Positions 36,512-47,705 of a stretch of 64,000 bases of DNA are shown here, one piece after another. The stretch comes from Acorus gramineus. Lineage: Eukaryota > Streptophyta > Magnoliopsida > Acorales > Acoraceae. The translations under genes and the position numbers were made by a program. The DNA is taken from the NCBI GenBank assembly GCA_030737835.1, contig JAUJYN010000015.1, forward strand, positions 575,361 to 639,360. The letters are read 5' to 3'. The stretch's first letter is position 1. Each line of letters begins with the position of its first letter. The notes under the pieces are model-generated. The model was not told the DNA's origin and searched no databases. It worked only from the letters and a program-made list of their open reading frames with translations.

Positions 36512-37752
36512 GTGAGCGGGACAATCCAACCTAGTAGGGAGGCGTATATGCTCTTAGGCGTGTATCGTCCTCCCCTAGGGCACCATGGTTTAATATGAAC
36601 TTGTATAATATGTAATCTATGCAGGCATGATTGTTATGTAGTATGCATGCCACCCTAGACCTTATATGTTAGAGACTTGCACCCTTAAGATATGTGTAAG
36701 AGCCATGCATCACGATACCATATTTTCATGCTAGGAAGCCTTGACCTGTGCATGTTCCCATTTAGTTTAATTTATTTAAATCAAATGTGAGTTATTTTAG
36801 TAATGAGCATGCTTAGTGAGTATTATAACCATGAGTTTATAGTACAGGCTTCCCCGCATCGTAGTTATGCGCCCTGGAGGAATTCGCAAGAATTCATGAC
36901 ATTTAAATTGTTAGGAAGATGTTGTAGACGGATCCGATTGGATCGTATACGTGTGGGTAGGCTGTTTCTGTTCCCTTCATTGGATCCGTATAGAGACTGC
37001 CCCAACATTAGAAAGGCCGTCCTGACAGAGGGCTCCCATTAGTAGGTACCTCCTGATTTGGTTTCGAACTGTGCTGAATTGTGGGAGTAGACCAGGCGGG
37101 CTACGGAGTGGAGGAGAGACTATCGGTGGACCAAGGGTGATTAACAGCCTAGTCAGTCCCAATAGCCGTGTCACCTATTGGAGGGTGAGGGTGAGGGTGT
37201 GGTGGGTCGGCGATGTAGCGACCCACTGGATTGTGTAGTTCCTGCCACTTTGAGGCTTTGAATAATTATTTGTGGTTAATATGAATTGTGATGCATGGGT
37301 TGTGCTATTCACTGAGCGTGTGGCTCACCCCTCGCATATTTTTCTCCAGTTATCACTGAGTCAGATCTGAAGGAGGAGCTCCCCGAGGGACTTCACCAGT
37401 AGCGGAGCAGCGCCACGTCCCGCGAGTGTTAGAGGCTATTAGCATCCCTTTTTGATTGTATGTATTATATTTCCGTGCTTGGGCACCTGTTTGTATTATA
37501 TTGGATGTCATTGTATATATTGGCTCTCACAGGACAGTTGATTATGTATCGAGTCTGTAATATGTTTTTGAATTACAGACTCAGTCTTTTAGCTTCCGCT
37601 ATTTGTGTATATATCATGTCAGCCTTGCTTTTGTCTGTGTTGTCATTTTAGCTGTTGTTTAGAGTATGTTATTGACCTCCTATATAGACTGCTGATATCA
37701 TATATATCCTTGTCGCGTCCCGGGGACGGCCGCTCTGGGGCGTGACATTCAG

Positions 37753-38492
37753 CCTCTCCTCAGCCTCCTTCTTGGCTGCAAATCAGGGGGGGGAGGATCA
37801 AGAAAAGGGATCTTGAGAGAGGGGAGATCAACAACAACAACAAAACCTACACAAGCTTCTCTTGCACTTGCACCATCTCCTTCTCCATCTCATTGAGGAG
37901 ATATAACAAACACTTGGGGGGTTTTAGAGAGAGGAAGAGAGGGCAAGATGTGTAGACGTGGGGATGGGAGGGAGAGAGAGAGAGAAGAAGAAGATATTTG
38001 TTGCACACATAAATATCTAAAGAGGGATGGAAATGACCCTTTCATCCCTGACTTAGAAATTCTGCGCTTGCTTCACTAGAACAGCCATAACTTCCTCAAT
38101 ATAGCTCCGAATTGCACAATTCCAAGTCCGTTGGAAAGATAAGAAGATTATATACAACTTTCATGTTCATGCCAAGATCAAATAATCTCTCGAGCTATTC
38201 CAATATTAGAGCTAAACATAGAACAGGGCTGCTGCCAGAATTTCTCTCCCCGGGGTATACTTGGGAAAATACCCATAACTTTTACTACAAGAATCCAGTT
38301 GACCTAATTCCACTTTTGTACGAAAGCTAACTCAAAACTGGACATCTCATGACAAAATCATATTTAAACCTCTTCATCTTGGATTTTAACAAAATCAAAT
38401 CCAAATACCAAATCGGGAATACATAACTTCTAGGAAAAAAATTATGTACCCAAATTTTCAATCAGATTGCTCCAAATGCCACAGGCACAACA
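37753..38492 (-). mobile_element. Solo family A2 LTR, TSD GATAC, right arm
   Basis: This continues the LTR interrupted by the B element. It contains the CT/AG-rich tract (37960-37995) and the A2-type head (38040-38492), which on the minus strand starts TGTTGTGCCTGTGGCATTTG. The flank GATAC follows. Confidence 0.92.
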
Positions 38493-38497
38493 GATAC

Positions 38498-39732
38498 GTC
38501 CAAGCGCAAGTCAGCCAATGCCTAGCTTCGAGGTCATCCTCAAGCGCCCAAACTTCCCCTTCAAGTTTTAGTGCACACGTCTACCATCGTGTCGCGGACC
38601 AGTGGAGGGGTTCACTCTCCTCCACTAGTGAGGAGAGCTCTAGGGTATCTTGGAGTGCCGACTCTTCTGCTCGAGCGACTGCCCGGGAGAAGGTGTCCTC
38701 TGACCCTTGGAGATGGGAGCCAAAACGTCCTCCTCCTCGTCGGACTTGAATTCCTCGTCATCGCTCTCGATGATGAGCCAACGTTTTCCCTAGTGATCGA
38801 TAGTCTGTGAGGAGTGCTAACTAGCTCGACTACTCTCACCGTGAGCAGCCGCACTCCCACTAGCGCCACTGCAATGGGCATGAGAAAAGAAGTGACAGGC
38901 TCCTGCAATCGTCAACAACTCCCTCGCATCCGGAACAGGCGTGTCCATAGTAATCAGGTCGAAGAAAACTGGTCCCACATTAGCCCTTTCACGGCCTCGA
39001 GAACGGTGTTTGTCAGAAACCGAACCCAAGACTTGGGCATCCCCACGATGGGTCAAGATGTCCTATGAGAACAGTAGCATGCAAGTTACAAAATGAAAAG
39101 AAAAGAAAGAAAAGCGACGCCAACTAAAAACTCAACGTACTGAGTTCACCAAAAGTCATTCGCATGGGGGGCACCACAGCAATCGGACACTGCCACGCCC
39201 CCCAAACCAATACTATCTCCTCCTTCTAGCCTTGGTCCCTGTCCGGAATGCCGAGCATGAGGAATCGGCTCTCCCTCATCGCAAAGTGATACCTCTGCGA
39301 GCTCCTCGAACATCAGGTGAATTTGTAGAACCCCTGCCCTCTAAGGCCGTATGCCCGCGTCTCGTTGAGATAAAGGACGGCAGTGAGAATTCGGAATACG
39401 TTCAGGTGCACCTGCATCGGTGCCAGCCCCAAAAAACGAGAGGAAGATGGGGATGAGTAGGTGGAGGGGAAATTGTATCGTCGTTAGATGGAAGACAAAG
39501 AAGTACGCCTCCCCAGGCCGAAGGCCAACACCATCGCGAATGGTCGGTCAGGTCCAACAGACCTCATGGTCACTGCCCTCCGGACTCGATGCGCCACTAA
39601 TCGAAAAAGGCACACACAAAACTGAGTGACATCATTCCGGTGGAACAGGGGTTGCACTAGACACGTGGCACCTCGAGAAACATTTTTTCCCATTCGTCAG
39701 GAAGAGCTCCCAGTCGAATGAGAAAAAGGAGG
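38498..39732. other. Unclassified sequence between solo LTR and Tat-like LTR
   Basis: No confident gene. The longest minus-strand frame (38817-39056, 79 codons) is preceded on that strand by a pyrimidine-rich stretch ending CTCATAG, which looks like an intron acceptor. I do not recognise the peptide. It may be the interior of one of the flanking Tat/Ogre-like elements or a decayed host or transposon gene. Confidence 0.35.
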
Positions 39733-40440
39733 CATCTGTGGGTGCCATTCTCCTGGCCCACCAAATTGAGTTGGATCCGGATAGTCCACGACCCAATTAT
39801 GCGAATCCACAGCCTAATCATCCCGAGCCTAGTAAGACCTGGCCCATCGGCCCACTCAAATCCAACAGTAGCATCCCAAGTTAGTATATTCCAGCAAGGA
39901 TCATCAGTAGGAATTTCCTTAATCTCCCAGATATACTTATTTGATTTGGAATTATCACCATTTAATTCCCAAATCACAATCAAATATCACAGATTCAAAA
40001 TAATCATTGATTAATCCCTGAAATCCCAGAGAAATATATATCTTTGACCAGGATAAGCCACTAATAAATTAGCAAATCCTAAAGATATATATTTTGTTCC
40101 CTGGGAATCATGGATCCCCCTCCATCCGTCCAATGATGAGGAGATCACCACTGGCCCAAGGCAACCCAAAATAACACTATAAATATGGAGCTAATTCTTT
40201 CTATTGAGATATGTAAAATCCTTTTTTTTAGTAACCGTAATTCAACCACTATTACTGACTTGAGCATCAGAGGATCTTCTGTAAGTGCCCACCTCCCTTT
40301 GTCTTCGACGGTCAAGAGGAAGGTTTACCGAAAGCAAGTGCCAGAAGCGGAGTGGAAGAAAGCGAGAGTGGACAGATCTGAGTGCCCGAAGCCGATAAAT
40401 CAATTTTTGCCCCTTCAGATGATATGTAAAAAATATGTTT
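39733..40440 (+). mobile_element. Probable Tat/Ogre-type LTR
   Basis: It contains a TATA box (CACTATAAATA near 40176) and, about 80 bp further on, TGACTTGAGCATCAGAGG (from 40257), a phrase typical of the R-U5 part of Tat-lineage Ty3-gypsy LTRs. A purine-rich run (GAGAAAAAGGAGG, near 39718) precedes the proposed start TGTGGGTGCC. The end is uncertain. No TSD found. Confidence 0.45.
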
Positions 40441-40539
40441 TCCTGTAGTAAATTCTGAAGAAATCTACAAAACATAATACAAGTTGTCTAATAAAGTAGA
40501 AATCTAATTTGCAAAAATAAAAAATTTAAAAAGGCAGTT

Positions 40540-40679
40540 TGGGGCTATCGCAAATAATTTAATAAGTGAAACGAAAGCCCCAAGAAGCATTTTTGTTGCG
40601 GCAATGCAATGCGTCACAAAGGCTTGTTTTTGCGACATATAGTAAGAACCGTCACAAATAGTTTTTACAGTTTGTAGTG
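40540..40679 (-). mobile_element. CACTA-type DNA transposon terminus
   Basis: The right end on the plus strand is TTTGTAGTG; on the minus strand the element begins CACTACAAACTGTAAAAAC, followed by repeated GTCACAAA, GTCGCAAA and GCCGCAAC subterminal motifs typical of CACTA elements. The next three bases are AAT. No matching left terminus or transposase was found, so the piece is truncated, probably starting somewhere after 40445. Confidence 0.55.
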
Positions 40680-40863
40680 AATGCAGTTTGTACAATTACT
40701 TTGAGATATAATTTATATGTATGTTGTGGAAGCTTTTCAATTTTTTTTTTGTCGGTGTTGAATGGATCATGAGATCATCATATTGAAATCTACCAAAATT
40801 AATTCTGGATTTGGGATAGATTTTAAAGGAATGTTGGGTGATAGAAACATTGGGCATGATAAG
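40680..40863. other. Short unique segment, left of solo C LTR
   Basis: AT-rich and without similarity to the rest of the window. It joins 43281-43738 across the solo LTR, both sides carrying ATAAG. No gene seen. Confidence 0.6.
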
Positions 40864-42029
40864 TGTAACGACTATGACTTTTAAGACCTAGTTAGCCTAT
40901 TTTGTGGAGTGTTTAGTGTTCCAAATTTTTTATAATTTGGCATGACTAGATTCTTTGTTTCGTTGGCTTTCCAACACTTCTTATGGATCATAAATCGGAT
41001 GCGCATAGACCAAGTTATGGACCAAAGAGGCAGACAGTCTCTAACGGATCCTATAGGTGCCGTCGGGCACATGGGCGACGGATCGGGTAGAGCCGTCGGG
41101 TGATTCAGCAACAGGCTCAATAAGAGCTGTCGATCTAGGTAGAAATTGAATTCAAAATTTCAGTCATTTTAGGAAGGAACAATAGCATTCATTGTGGTTA
41201 TTCAGGTTTGACGGTGTCATATTCTTATCCCTGTGTGTGTGTGAGGTTTATAAACCCCTCCTTCTCTCTCCTTTGCGTTGAAACACCAAGCCCTAAATTT
41301 TTCTTTTCTTCTTCTCTTCGGCACCTTTGTGGAGGAAGCTTGGGAAGGAGTTTTGGACGAGATTTTGGTGAGTTTCTAGTGATGTTTCAAAGAGTTTTCT
41401 TCTTGTTTTTCTTAAGTTCTTGATATGATTTCAGGTCTTAAGTTATACCATTGATATGTCAATGATTTCATGATGTTTTTACAAGTTTTGACGATGATAT
41501 TGAATCTCAACGCGTATATTGAAGTTTTTGATTTCTTAGGTTTTCTTGGTGGATTTTCCTCAAAACCTTAATAGGATTTAGATGATTTTCGGATTTAATG
41601 TTATAACTATGATATGATCATGCTTTTAAGATGGGTTGTAAGTTTTCATGTGAAGATAAATACGCTTAGGTAGACACCATGATTAGGTTAGTTCATTTAA
41701 GGAAGGAATCATGTTTTAAGATCCTTTAAAGAATGTTTCAGCCCCTATATGCATAGATCCAAATCAATGTCGTGTTTTCATGAGTTTTGAAGATTTGAAC
41801 GTAGATCCATATTCGTATTTGTACCTATGATAGATCTAGGGTTTTTCAAAGATGTTTCAAATGAATCTTTGTTATATTTTAAATCGATTTCTTGAATGCA
41901 CGATTTGATTCAATACGAGATTCTCACTGTTTTTACGCCGTTTTGGAATAACTCGTGTTTTGTTTTCAATGGTAGAATGCTTTAAAATAATTTACGAAAA
42001 ATAACAATGTTAGGGTTTCGTACTTCTGT

Positions 42030-42190
42030 AGGAGCCGTCGGGCATGTTTGGGACGGCTCCCAGTGGAGCCGTCGATTTATTAAGGGTCAGCCCTAGGAGC
42101 CACTGGGTTTGTTTCGAACGGTCCCAGGAGGAGCCGTCGGTCTGTCTCTGGACGGTTCTGCCAAGAGCCATCGGGTCCTGTGAGTATGGG
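42030..42190 (+). repeat. GAGCCGTCGG-type repeats in family C LTR
   Basis: Several copies of GAGCCGTCGG-like units, some inverted (GACGGCTCC), within 160 bp; they could fold into hairpins. A second, weaker cluster is at 41050-41130. Confidence 0.7.
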
Positions 42191-42505
42191 TACCATCAAG
42201 TCCCGTACTGTTTTGCCATTTTGTGATCGATTTGTATCATTTCAGGTCGGGTTAGGTTGCCTTAGAGCTACTGGAGTTTTGTTTCGCATCTATTGGACCT
42301 AAGGTGAGTGGGTCTAGTCTCCTATGTAGTTTTGAAGGATTTTATCAATGACTTTGAAATGCTATTTTATGTATAAATTTGAGCATGTCATATTATATAG
42401 GCTGATGCCTTATTACGTATTGTGTTGAAAAGGTTATTATTTTGAAACTGTCGCATGCATATTATTGAAATGAAAATATGGGTTGATCATGCATTCATCG
42501 CATTC

Positions 42506-42646
42506 GTCTAGGTGACGTAGCCTAGGTGGCTCAGTCTAGGTGACTGTGGTTCAGAATGGACCCAAGTCTAGGTGACTTATGTCTAGGTGACATGTGTCTA
42601 GGTGACACGATTTCCTGTGTGAAATCCTTGTGGCTAGGTGCCGTAG
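42506..42646 (+). repeat. TCTAGGTGAC short tandem array in family C LTR
   Basis: Five close and two diverged copies of GTCTAGGTGAC at irregular spacing. The position corresponds to the GGGTGAGGG array of A and B LTRs. Confidence 0.8.
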
Positions 42647-43160
42647 ATGGTAGGTGTTATGGGATATGGGCATGCGTGTCCATTGCATTCATACGCATCA
42701 AATGTTTTGACTGGATTTGAGGCATGCTTACTGAAGTGAAGTTTTTATTAAGTTGGTTTATTGGAAAAATTATTGTAATTGCAAATATCATAATATTGTA
42801 TGTTGCAAATTGTTTCTTATCAAATACTATTTGAGATATCAATTATTATTGGGACCTAAAGGTCCATTCACTCAGCGTGTTGTAGCTCACCCCTCCTTTT
42901 CCCAATCTTTTAGAGTAACCATTGGTGATCGTCGATCTTGGTGGTGACAGTCGTACTTTGCGCATTTATCTTCCGTTGCATTAGGTGGTTGAATAAGCTT
43001 TTCCTTGGCATGTAGTTTTCTTTAGTCCCTTCCAGCAAAAATAGATGGATGTTTATGTTAAAACTATTTTTGTGTGTAATCATCCACATTTAGGATGAGT
43101 CATGTTTAGATCCTGTTTATGGTTTATGATTTGGTATGATTAAATAAATCTCTTTGTTTA

Positions 43161-43161
43161 A

Positions 43162-43193
<32 letters not shown>
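43161..43193. repeat. (AT)n microsatellite
   Basis: About 16 AT units with one G, within the family C solo LTR. Confidence 0.9.
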
Positions 43194-43280
43194 GACCCGT
43201 GTTTTATTGAGAAAATCTATGGTAACGTACCGTATTCGAGCCCCAAAACGGAGTCTTGGGTACGGGGGCGCTACAATAAG

Positions 43281-43738
43281 TTTTCTTAATTAGGTAATGT
43301 ACTATTGGGTCCTAAACACAAGTAATGTAAAAACTCGTAATTAGGTGTCTTAGATATATATTATTATAATCATCATAAACCTGTTTAGTAGATTTAGGAC
43401 TTTGTTTTCCGATCTTGTTATAATTAATTTTGTTGTGTGACATTGTAGCTAGTTGTAATCTTATTATAAATCTATTCTTTTTTTCTTTCCTTTTATTTAT
43501 ATGAAATTTTATCTTGCAAGTAGCTTTTCCTCATTGTCCTTCCCTTGATCCTGTTTTGGAAATCTTATGTGTGTCTTGAATCTATTCGCTAGGATCTAAA
43601 TAACTATTAATCTTGAAAAATGGGTGAGATAAAATACATGCATTAATTTGTACTTATAGTTTGTTACCGCATTTTCCTTTTTCTAGTTTGATATCTGAAC
43701 TTTATCCTCCTCATTATGTAGGCTGTTAAGATTAAGGG
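43281..43738. other. Unique AT-rich segment, right of solo C LTR
   Basis: No similarity to other parts of the window and no gene seen. With 40680-40863 it is the only sequence here that may be ordinary intergenic DNA. Confidence 0.6.
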
Positions 43739-44001
43739 TGTCACGCCCTAGGGCGGCCATCCCTGAGACGTGGCAATATATAGAATATCAGCTATCAATA
43801 CCTGAGGTCAACAAAGACTCCAAGAACAACATACAAGGTGGCAAGGCAATGAGAACTGATAACTCAACTGAAATGCGAAAGCATAAAAATATCAATAAGT
43901 CTGCAAACAAAAAACTTTACTACAGACTCGAATACACAATCAATGTCTTGTGAGAGCCAAGTCTACCCAAATAAAATACAACCAGTGCAACATGCACGAT
44001 T
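43739..44001 (-). mobile_element. Family A1 LTR fragment (3' end), minus strand
   Basis: It starts TGTCACGCC, the reversed LTR end, after AAGGG (43734-43738), and matches 27235-27490. It is interrupted at 44002 by a plus-strand A1 LTR. Confidence 0.85.
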
Positions 44002-44608
44002 TGTTATGCCTGTGTCATTTGGAGACTTATTTTTTCGATCGGAGTCGCTAAAATTTTAGCTTTTAGCCACCTACGGGAGTTGGAGTACTCTGATTAAAAA
44101 TCTAACTGCATATTATGGGTCCTGGTACCGTTTCGTATTACCCATAAAAATTTCATCGACTTCCGGTAACATTTTGAAAAATATGCAGTTTCGAATCGTA
44201 TCCGGATTTTGATCGATACTGGATTGTCAATGGGGGGGGATAATTTGACCAAGTCAAAGTTGACCATTGACTGGCCAACCACTTTTGTTTGGTAGCTTGG
44301 CTAGGTTGACCAAAGTCAAACCTCCACCAAACCCCTTTTTGGGCATTGATGGTTCTCTCTCTCTCTCTTTTTCTCCCCTTCTCTCTCCCTCCCTTTGAGA
44401 AAACCCATCCGAGCCTCCCATTTTTGCTCTCCTTTCTTTTTGTGTGTTCTAAGTAGAAAAAGAAGGAGAAGTGAAAGATGAAGAAGAAGCACAAGAAAGA
44501 GTGGAAAAAGGGTGAGTGTGTGTGTTGTCGTTGTTGTTAATTCTCTTCTCTCTAGCTCCCTCTCATGCCCCTATTATCCCCTGTTTTCAGCCAAGGAAGG
44601 GCTGGTGG
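44002..44608 (+). mobile_element. Family A1 5' LTR, first arm
   Basis: It starts TGTTATGCCTGTGTCA. The LTR continues at 47706-49375 and 52330-53655, about 3.60 kb in all, with two solo B LTRs inside. This arm holds the head, TTGAC motifs (44215-44320) and a CT-rich tract. Confidence 0.9.
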
Positions 44609-47600
44609 TGTCACGCCCCAGGGCGGCCGTCCCCGGGATGCGGCAAGTGTATACATGATATCAGCAGTCTATACAGGAGATCAATAAAATACTCTAAACA
44701 ACAACTAAAATGACAACACAGATGAAAGCAAGGCTGACATGATATATACACAGATAGCGGAAGCTAAAAGACTGAGTCTGTAATCCAAAAATATATTACA
44801 GACTCGATACATAATCAACTGTCCTGTGAGAGCCAATATACACACAAACATCCAAATACAATCCAAACTGGTGCCCAAGCACGGAAATATATACATACAA
44901 TCAAAAGGATGCTGATGGCCTCTAAAACTCGCGGGACGTGGCGCTACTCCGCTACTGGTGCAGTCTCTCGGGGAGCTCCTCCTTCAAGTCCGCCTCAGTA
45001 ATCACTGGAGAAAAATAATTATGCGAGGGGTGAGCCACACGCTCAGTGAATAGCACAACCCATGCATCACAATTCATATTAACCACAATTAATCACATCA
45101 ATAGCCTCAAAGTGGCAGGAACTACACAAATCCAGTGGGTCGTTACATCGCCGAACCACCACACCCTCACCCTCACCCTCACCCCTCAATAGGTGACATA
45201 GGATGTTGGGACTTAATAGGCTGATAATCATCCTTACACAAATCCAGTGGGTCGCCACATCGCCGACCCACCACACCCTCACCCTCACCCCTCAATATGG
45301 TGACATAGGATATTGGGACTGACTAGGCTGTTGGTCACCCTTGGTCCACCGATAGTCTCTCCCCACTCTGTAGGCCGCTTGGCCACTCCCACATTCAGCA
45401 CAGTCCTTCCCAAATCAAGAGGTGCCTACTGATGGGAGCCCTCCACGGGACAGCCTTTCTAACGCCGGGGCAGTCTCTACACGGATCCAACGAAGGGAAT
45501 AGAACAGCCTATCCATACGCATATGATCCACTCGGATCCGCCGACAACACATCTCAACAACTCTAATGTCTTGAATTCTTCAGAATTCCTCCAGGGCGCA
45601 TAACCAAGATGCGGGGAAACATATAATACAATAATATTGGGAAAAGAACCCTTGGGAGGGCACCATGAGGTCCCGATATAGGACATCCCGACAACCAAAC
45701 AAGGAACACGGAGTACCCTAGCCCGGGTCTCAATGTTGACCTCGCAAGGCCCCTTAATATTCCCTAAGGCATGATAATAGTCATAAGTTCACATTTTATT
45801 TAATAAATCAAACTAGTAGGACACATGCATAGGTCGAGGCTTCCTAACATGAGAACAGGGTGACAGGATGCATGGCTCTTACACATATCCTAAGGGTGCA
45901 AGTCCCTAACATACATAGTCTAGGGTTGCATGCATTCTACACGCTAATCATGCTTGCATGGATTTCATATTAACAAGTTAATATTAACTATGGTGCCCCA
46001 GGGGAGGACGGTATACGCCCAAGTGCATATAGCGCCTCCCTACTGGGTTGGGTTGTCCCGCTAACCGATATCCGGGTCATCGCGCGACCGTCCGTCAAGA
46101 TCTGCAAGACCGGGTAATCAACGAGGTGAGTAAAATACACAAATACACCAAAAATACACTAAAAATACACAACACTCGGGCAAACGTACATACGGCCCGT
46201 ACGCACGTGAGCCCGAGCACCCCAACTCAATCCTGAACCCCCCCCGGGCAGCCGCACGCACGGCCAGCCGCCTTGGGTGCACAGCCGAGCCCCGGCCCGC
46301 GCGCCCAGACGCCCTGCCGAGCCCAGTCCGCACGCCCGGACACCCACCGAGCTACTCGAGTGCACCGCGCGCTCACTGCGCCCCAGTGCAGCAACCCGCG
46401 CGCACACCGCACGCCCAGCGCCCAGCGCCTCGCCCTGCACGCACCCCGCTCGCCCCATCGCGCACACCCGCACGCCCTGCGCCCAGCGCCTCGCCCCGCG
46501 CACCCCGCGCGCACCACCGCTCGCCCCATCGCGCACACCCACACGGTGCCGTGCGCGCAGCATTCGCACGCGGCCCCATGCGTGCGGCACGCACTGCGCC
46601 TCTGCGCAGCACCCCGCGCGCAAGCCCCCGTACGGTGCCCAGCGGCAGCACCCGCACGCTCCTGCTCCACCCGCGTGCACGCCCGTGCGCACGCCCGCGC
46701 GCACGCCCGCGCTGCTCTGCCTGCAAGCCCGACAGTGCCCAACCCTGCACCTGCCTGTGCTGCCTGTCTGCCTGCCAGTCTACCCGGGACAGCCTGCCAT
46801 CCTGCCCGAGCCACCCTACCACCCCCCACCGGCCACCAATGGCCTCCAACAGCCACCAACCACCACCCACAGCCACTCATACCCAAAACCACTCTCCTAA
46901 CAAGCATCTAAGCAAGAAAAGGAAGGAAAGAGAGCTTACCCTAGGAGAGGAAAGGAAGGGAAGGGGACCGGGAGCTCTTCGTGCACCGAAACACCTCCCC
47001 AAAGACCTCCACCACCAAGATCTCTTTCAACCTTCAAAGGGGCTGAAATCAGAGGAGAAAAGAGGGCGTGAGAAGGGGCCAAACAAGTGGGAACTCGAAT
47101 CCGAGACCACCGGTAGATAGATCGGGACAAGATCTAACCTTTCTATTCTTTGGGTTTTGAGATCCAAGCCCTCTAGCTAGGTCAAAACCAAGAAAAAGAG
47201 AGAGGGGGAGAGAGAAAATCAAATGGGGAAGATGATGAATAGTGGAGGAGATATTTTAGATTCACTTATATATAATCCCCACACTTAGATTAGGTTAACT
47301 AGGATTAATTAGGGTTAAGAGAGGATTAGAGAAGCTTTAAGTGAGCTTTGACTTGGGTCAACCCAACCACACAAAAAAACAAAAGGGGTTGACCAAGTCA
47401 TGGGCCCACTTTGACCAAGTCAACTCTCCCAATGACTTCTCGCTCTGTCAAAACCCGGATACGCCCCGGAACTGTGAAATTCTGAAACGTTACCGGAATT
47501 CGATGAAATTTTTGTGAGTGGCTTGGAATGGCACCAGGACACATAATATGCAGTTAGATTTTCAATCAGAGTCCTCAAACTCAGGATGATAGCTAACAGT

Positions 47601-47700
47601 CCAAAATTTTAGCGGTTCCGATCGAAAAACGAAAAAAACTCAAAAACTGCCAGAATGCTCCAATGGTTACCATAAGGCTAAAAGTGACACATATATAACA
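44609..47700 (-). mobile_element. Solo family B LTR in an A1 LTR (TSD GGTGG/AGTGG)
   Basis: A 3092-bp LTR with TGTCACGCC at 44609 and CACATATATAACA at 47700, flanked by GGTGG (44604-44608) and AGTGG (47701-47705), one difference. No internal domain. It contains a doubled CACCCTCACCC spacer unit (45165-45310), a segment (45639-45763) shared with the interior of the A2 element, and a CpG block (46190-46730). Confidence 0.9.
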
Positions 47701-47705
47701 AGTGG

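Larger units (their letters stand above)
30029..37747 (+). mobile_element. Family B Tekay/Del-type element with TSD TTCAG
   Basis: 5' LTR 30029-31650, primer site 31656-31668, gag from 31771, protease, integrase and chromodomain parts to 34944, polypurine tract 34977-34992, 3' LTR 34993-37747. The flanks TTCAG (30024-30028 and 37748-37752) match perfectly. It is broken, with about five breaks in the coding part. The LTRs differ in length, and their first 370 bp differ by about 3.5 % by eye, suggesting about 1-1.5 million years. Confidence 0.94.
34993..37747 (+). repeat. Family B 3' LTR (2755 bp), best reference copy of family B
   Basis: In order: TTGAC cluster 35242-35346, telo-box 35553-35560, donor-like GGTGAGTTTC at 35771, CpG-dense block 35895-36395, acceptor-like CTTGTAG to 36476, exon-like segment 36477-36511 followed by GTGAGCGG. 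It continues with the GGGTGAGGG array 37183-37206, hairpin 37313-37327, acceptor-like TTTTTCTCCAG to 37349, and end GGGGCGTGACA. Confidence 0.93.
40864..43275 (+). mobile_element. Solo LTR of family C, TSD ATAAG
   Basis: TGTAACGACTATGAC to GGCGCTACA, 2412 bp, flanked by ATAAG at 40859-40863 and 43276-43280. Orientation is plus, because CTCAGCGTGTTGTAGCTCACCCC near 42871 matches the hairpin motif near the 3' end of A and B LTRs. It contains GAGCCGTCGG-type repeats (41050-41130 and 42030-42190), a TCTAGGTGAC array and an (AT)n run. There is no internal domain. It is related to, but clearly separate from, families A and B. Confidence 0.92.

Noticed and set aside
39232-39456. 74-codon plus-strand frame as a host gene
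   Set aside because: No recognisable domain and no supporting start, splice or end signals. Kept only as part of the unclassified segment.
40176-40679. Complete short CACTA element from CACTATAAATA to TTTGTAGTG
   Set aside because: The left CACTA is part of a TATA box in an LTR, the termini do not match beyond five bases, and the flanking triplets differ.
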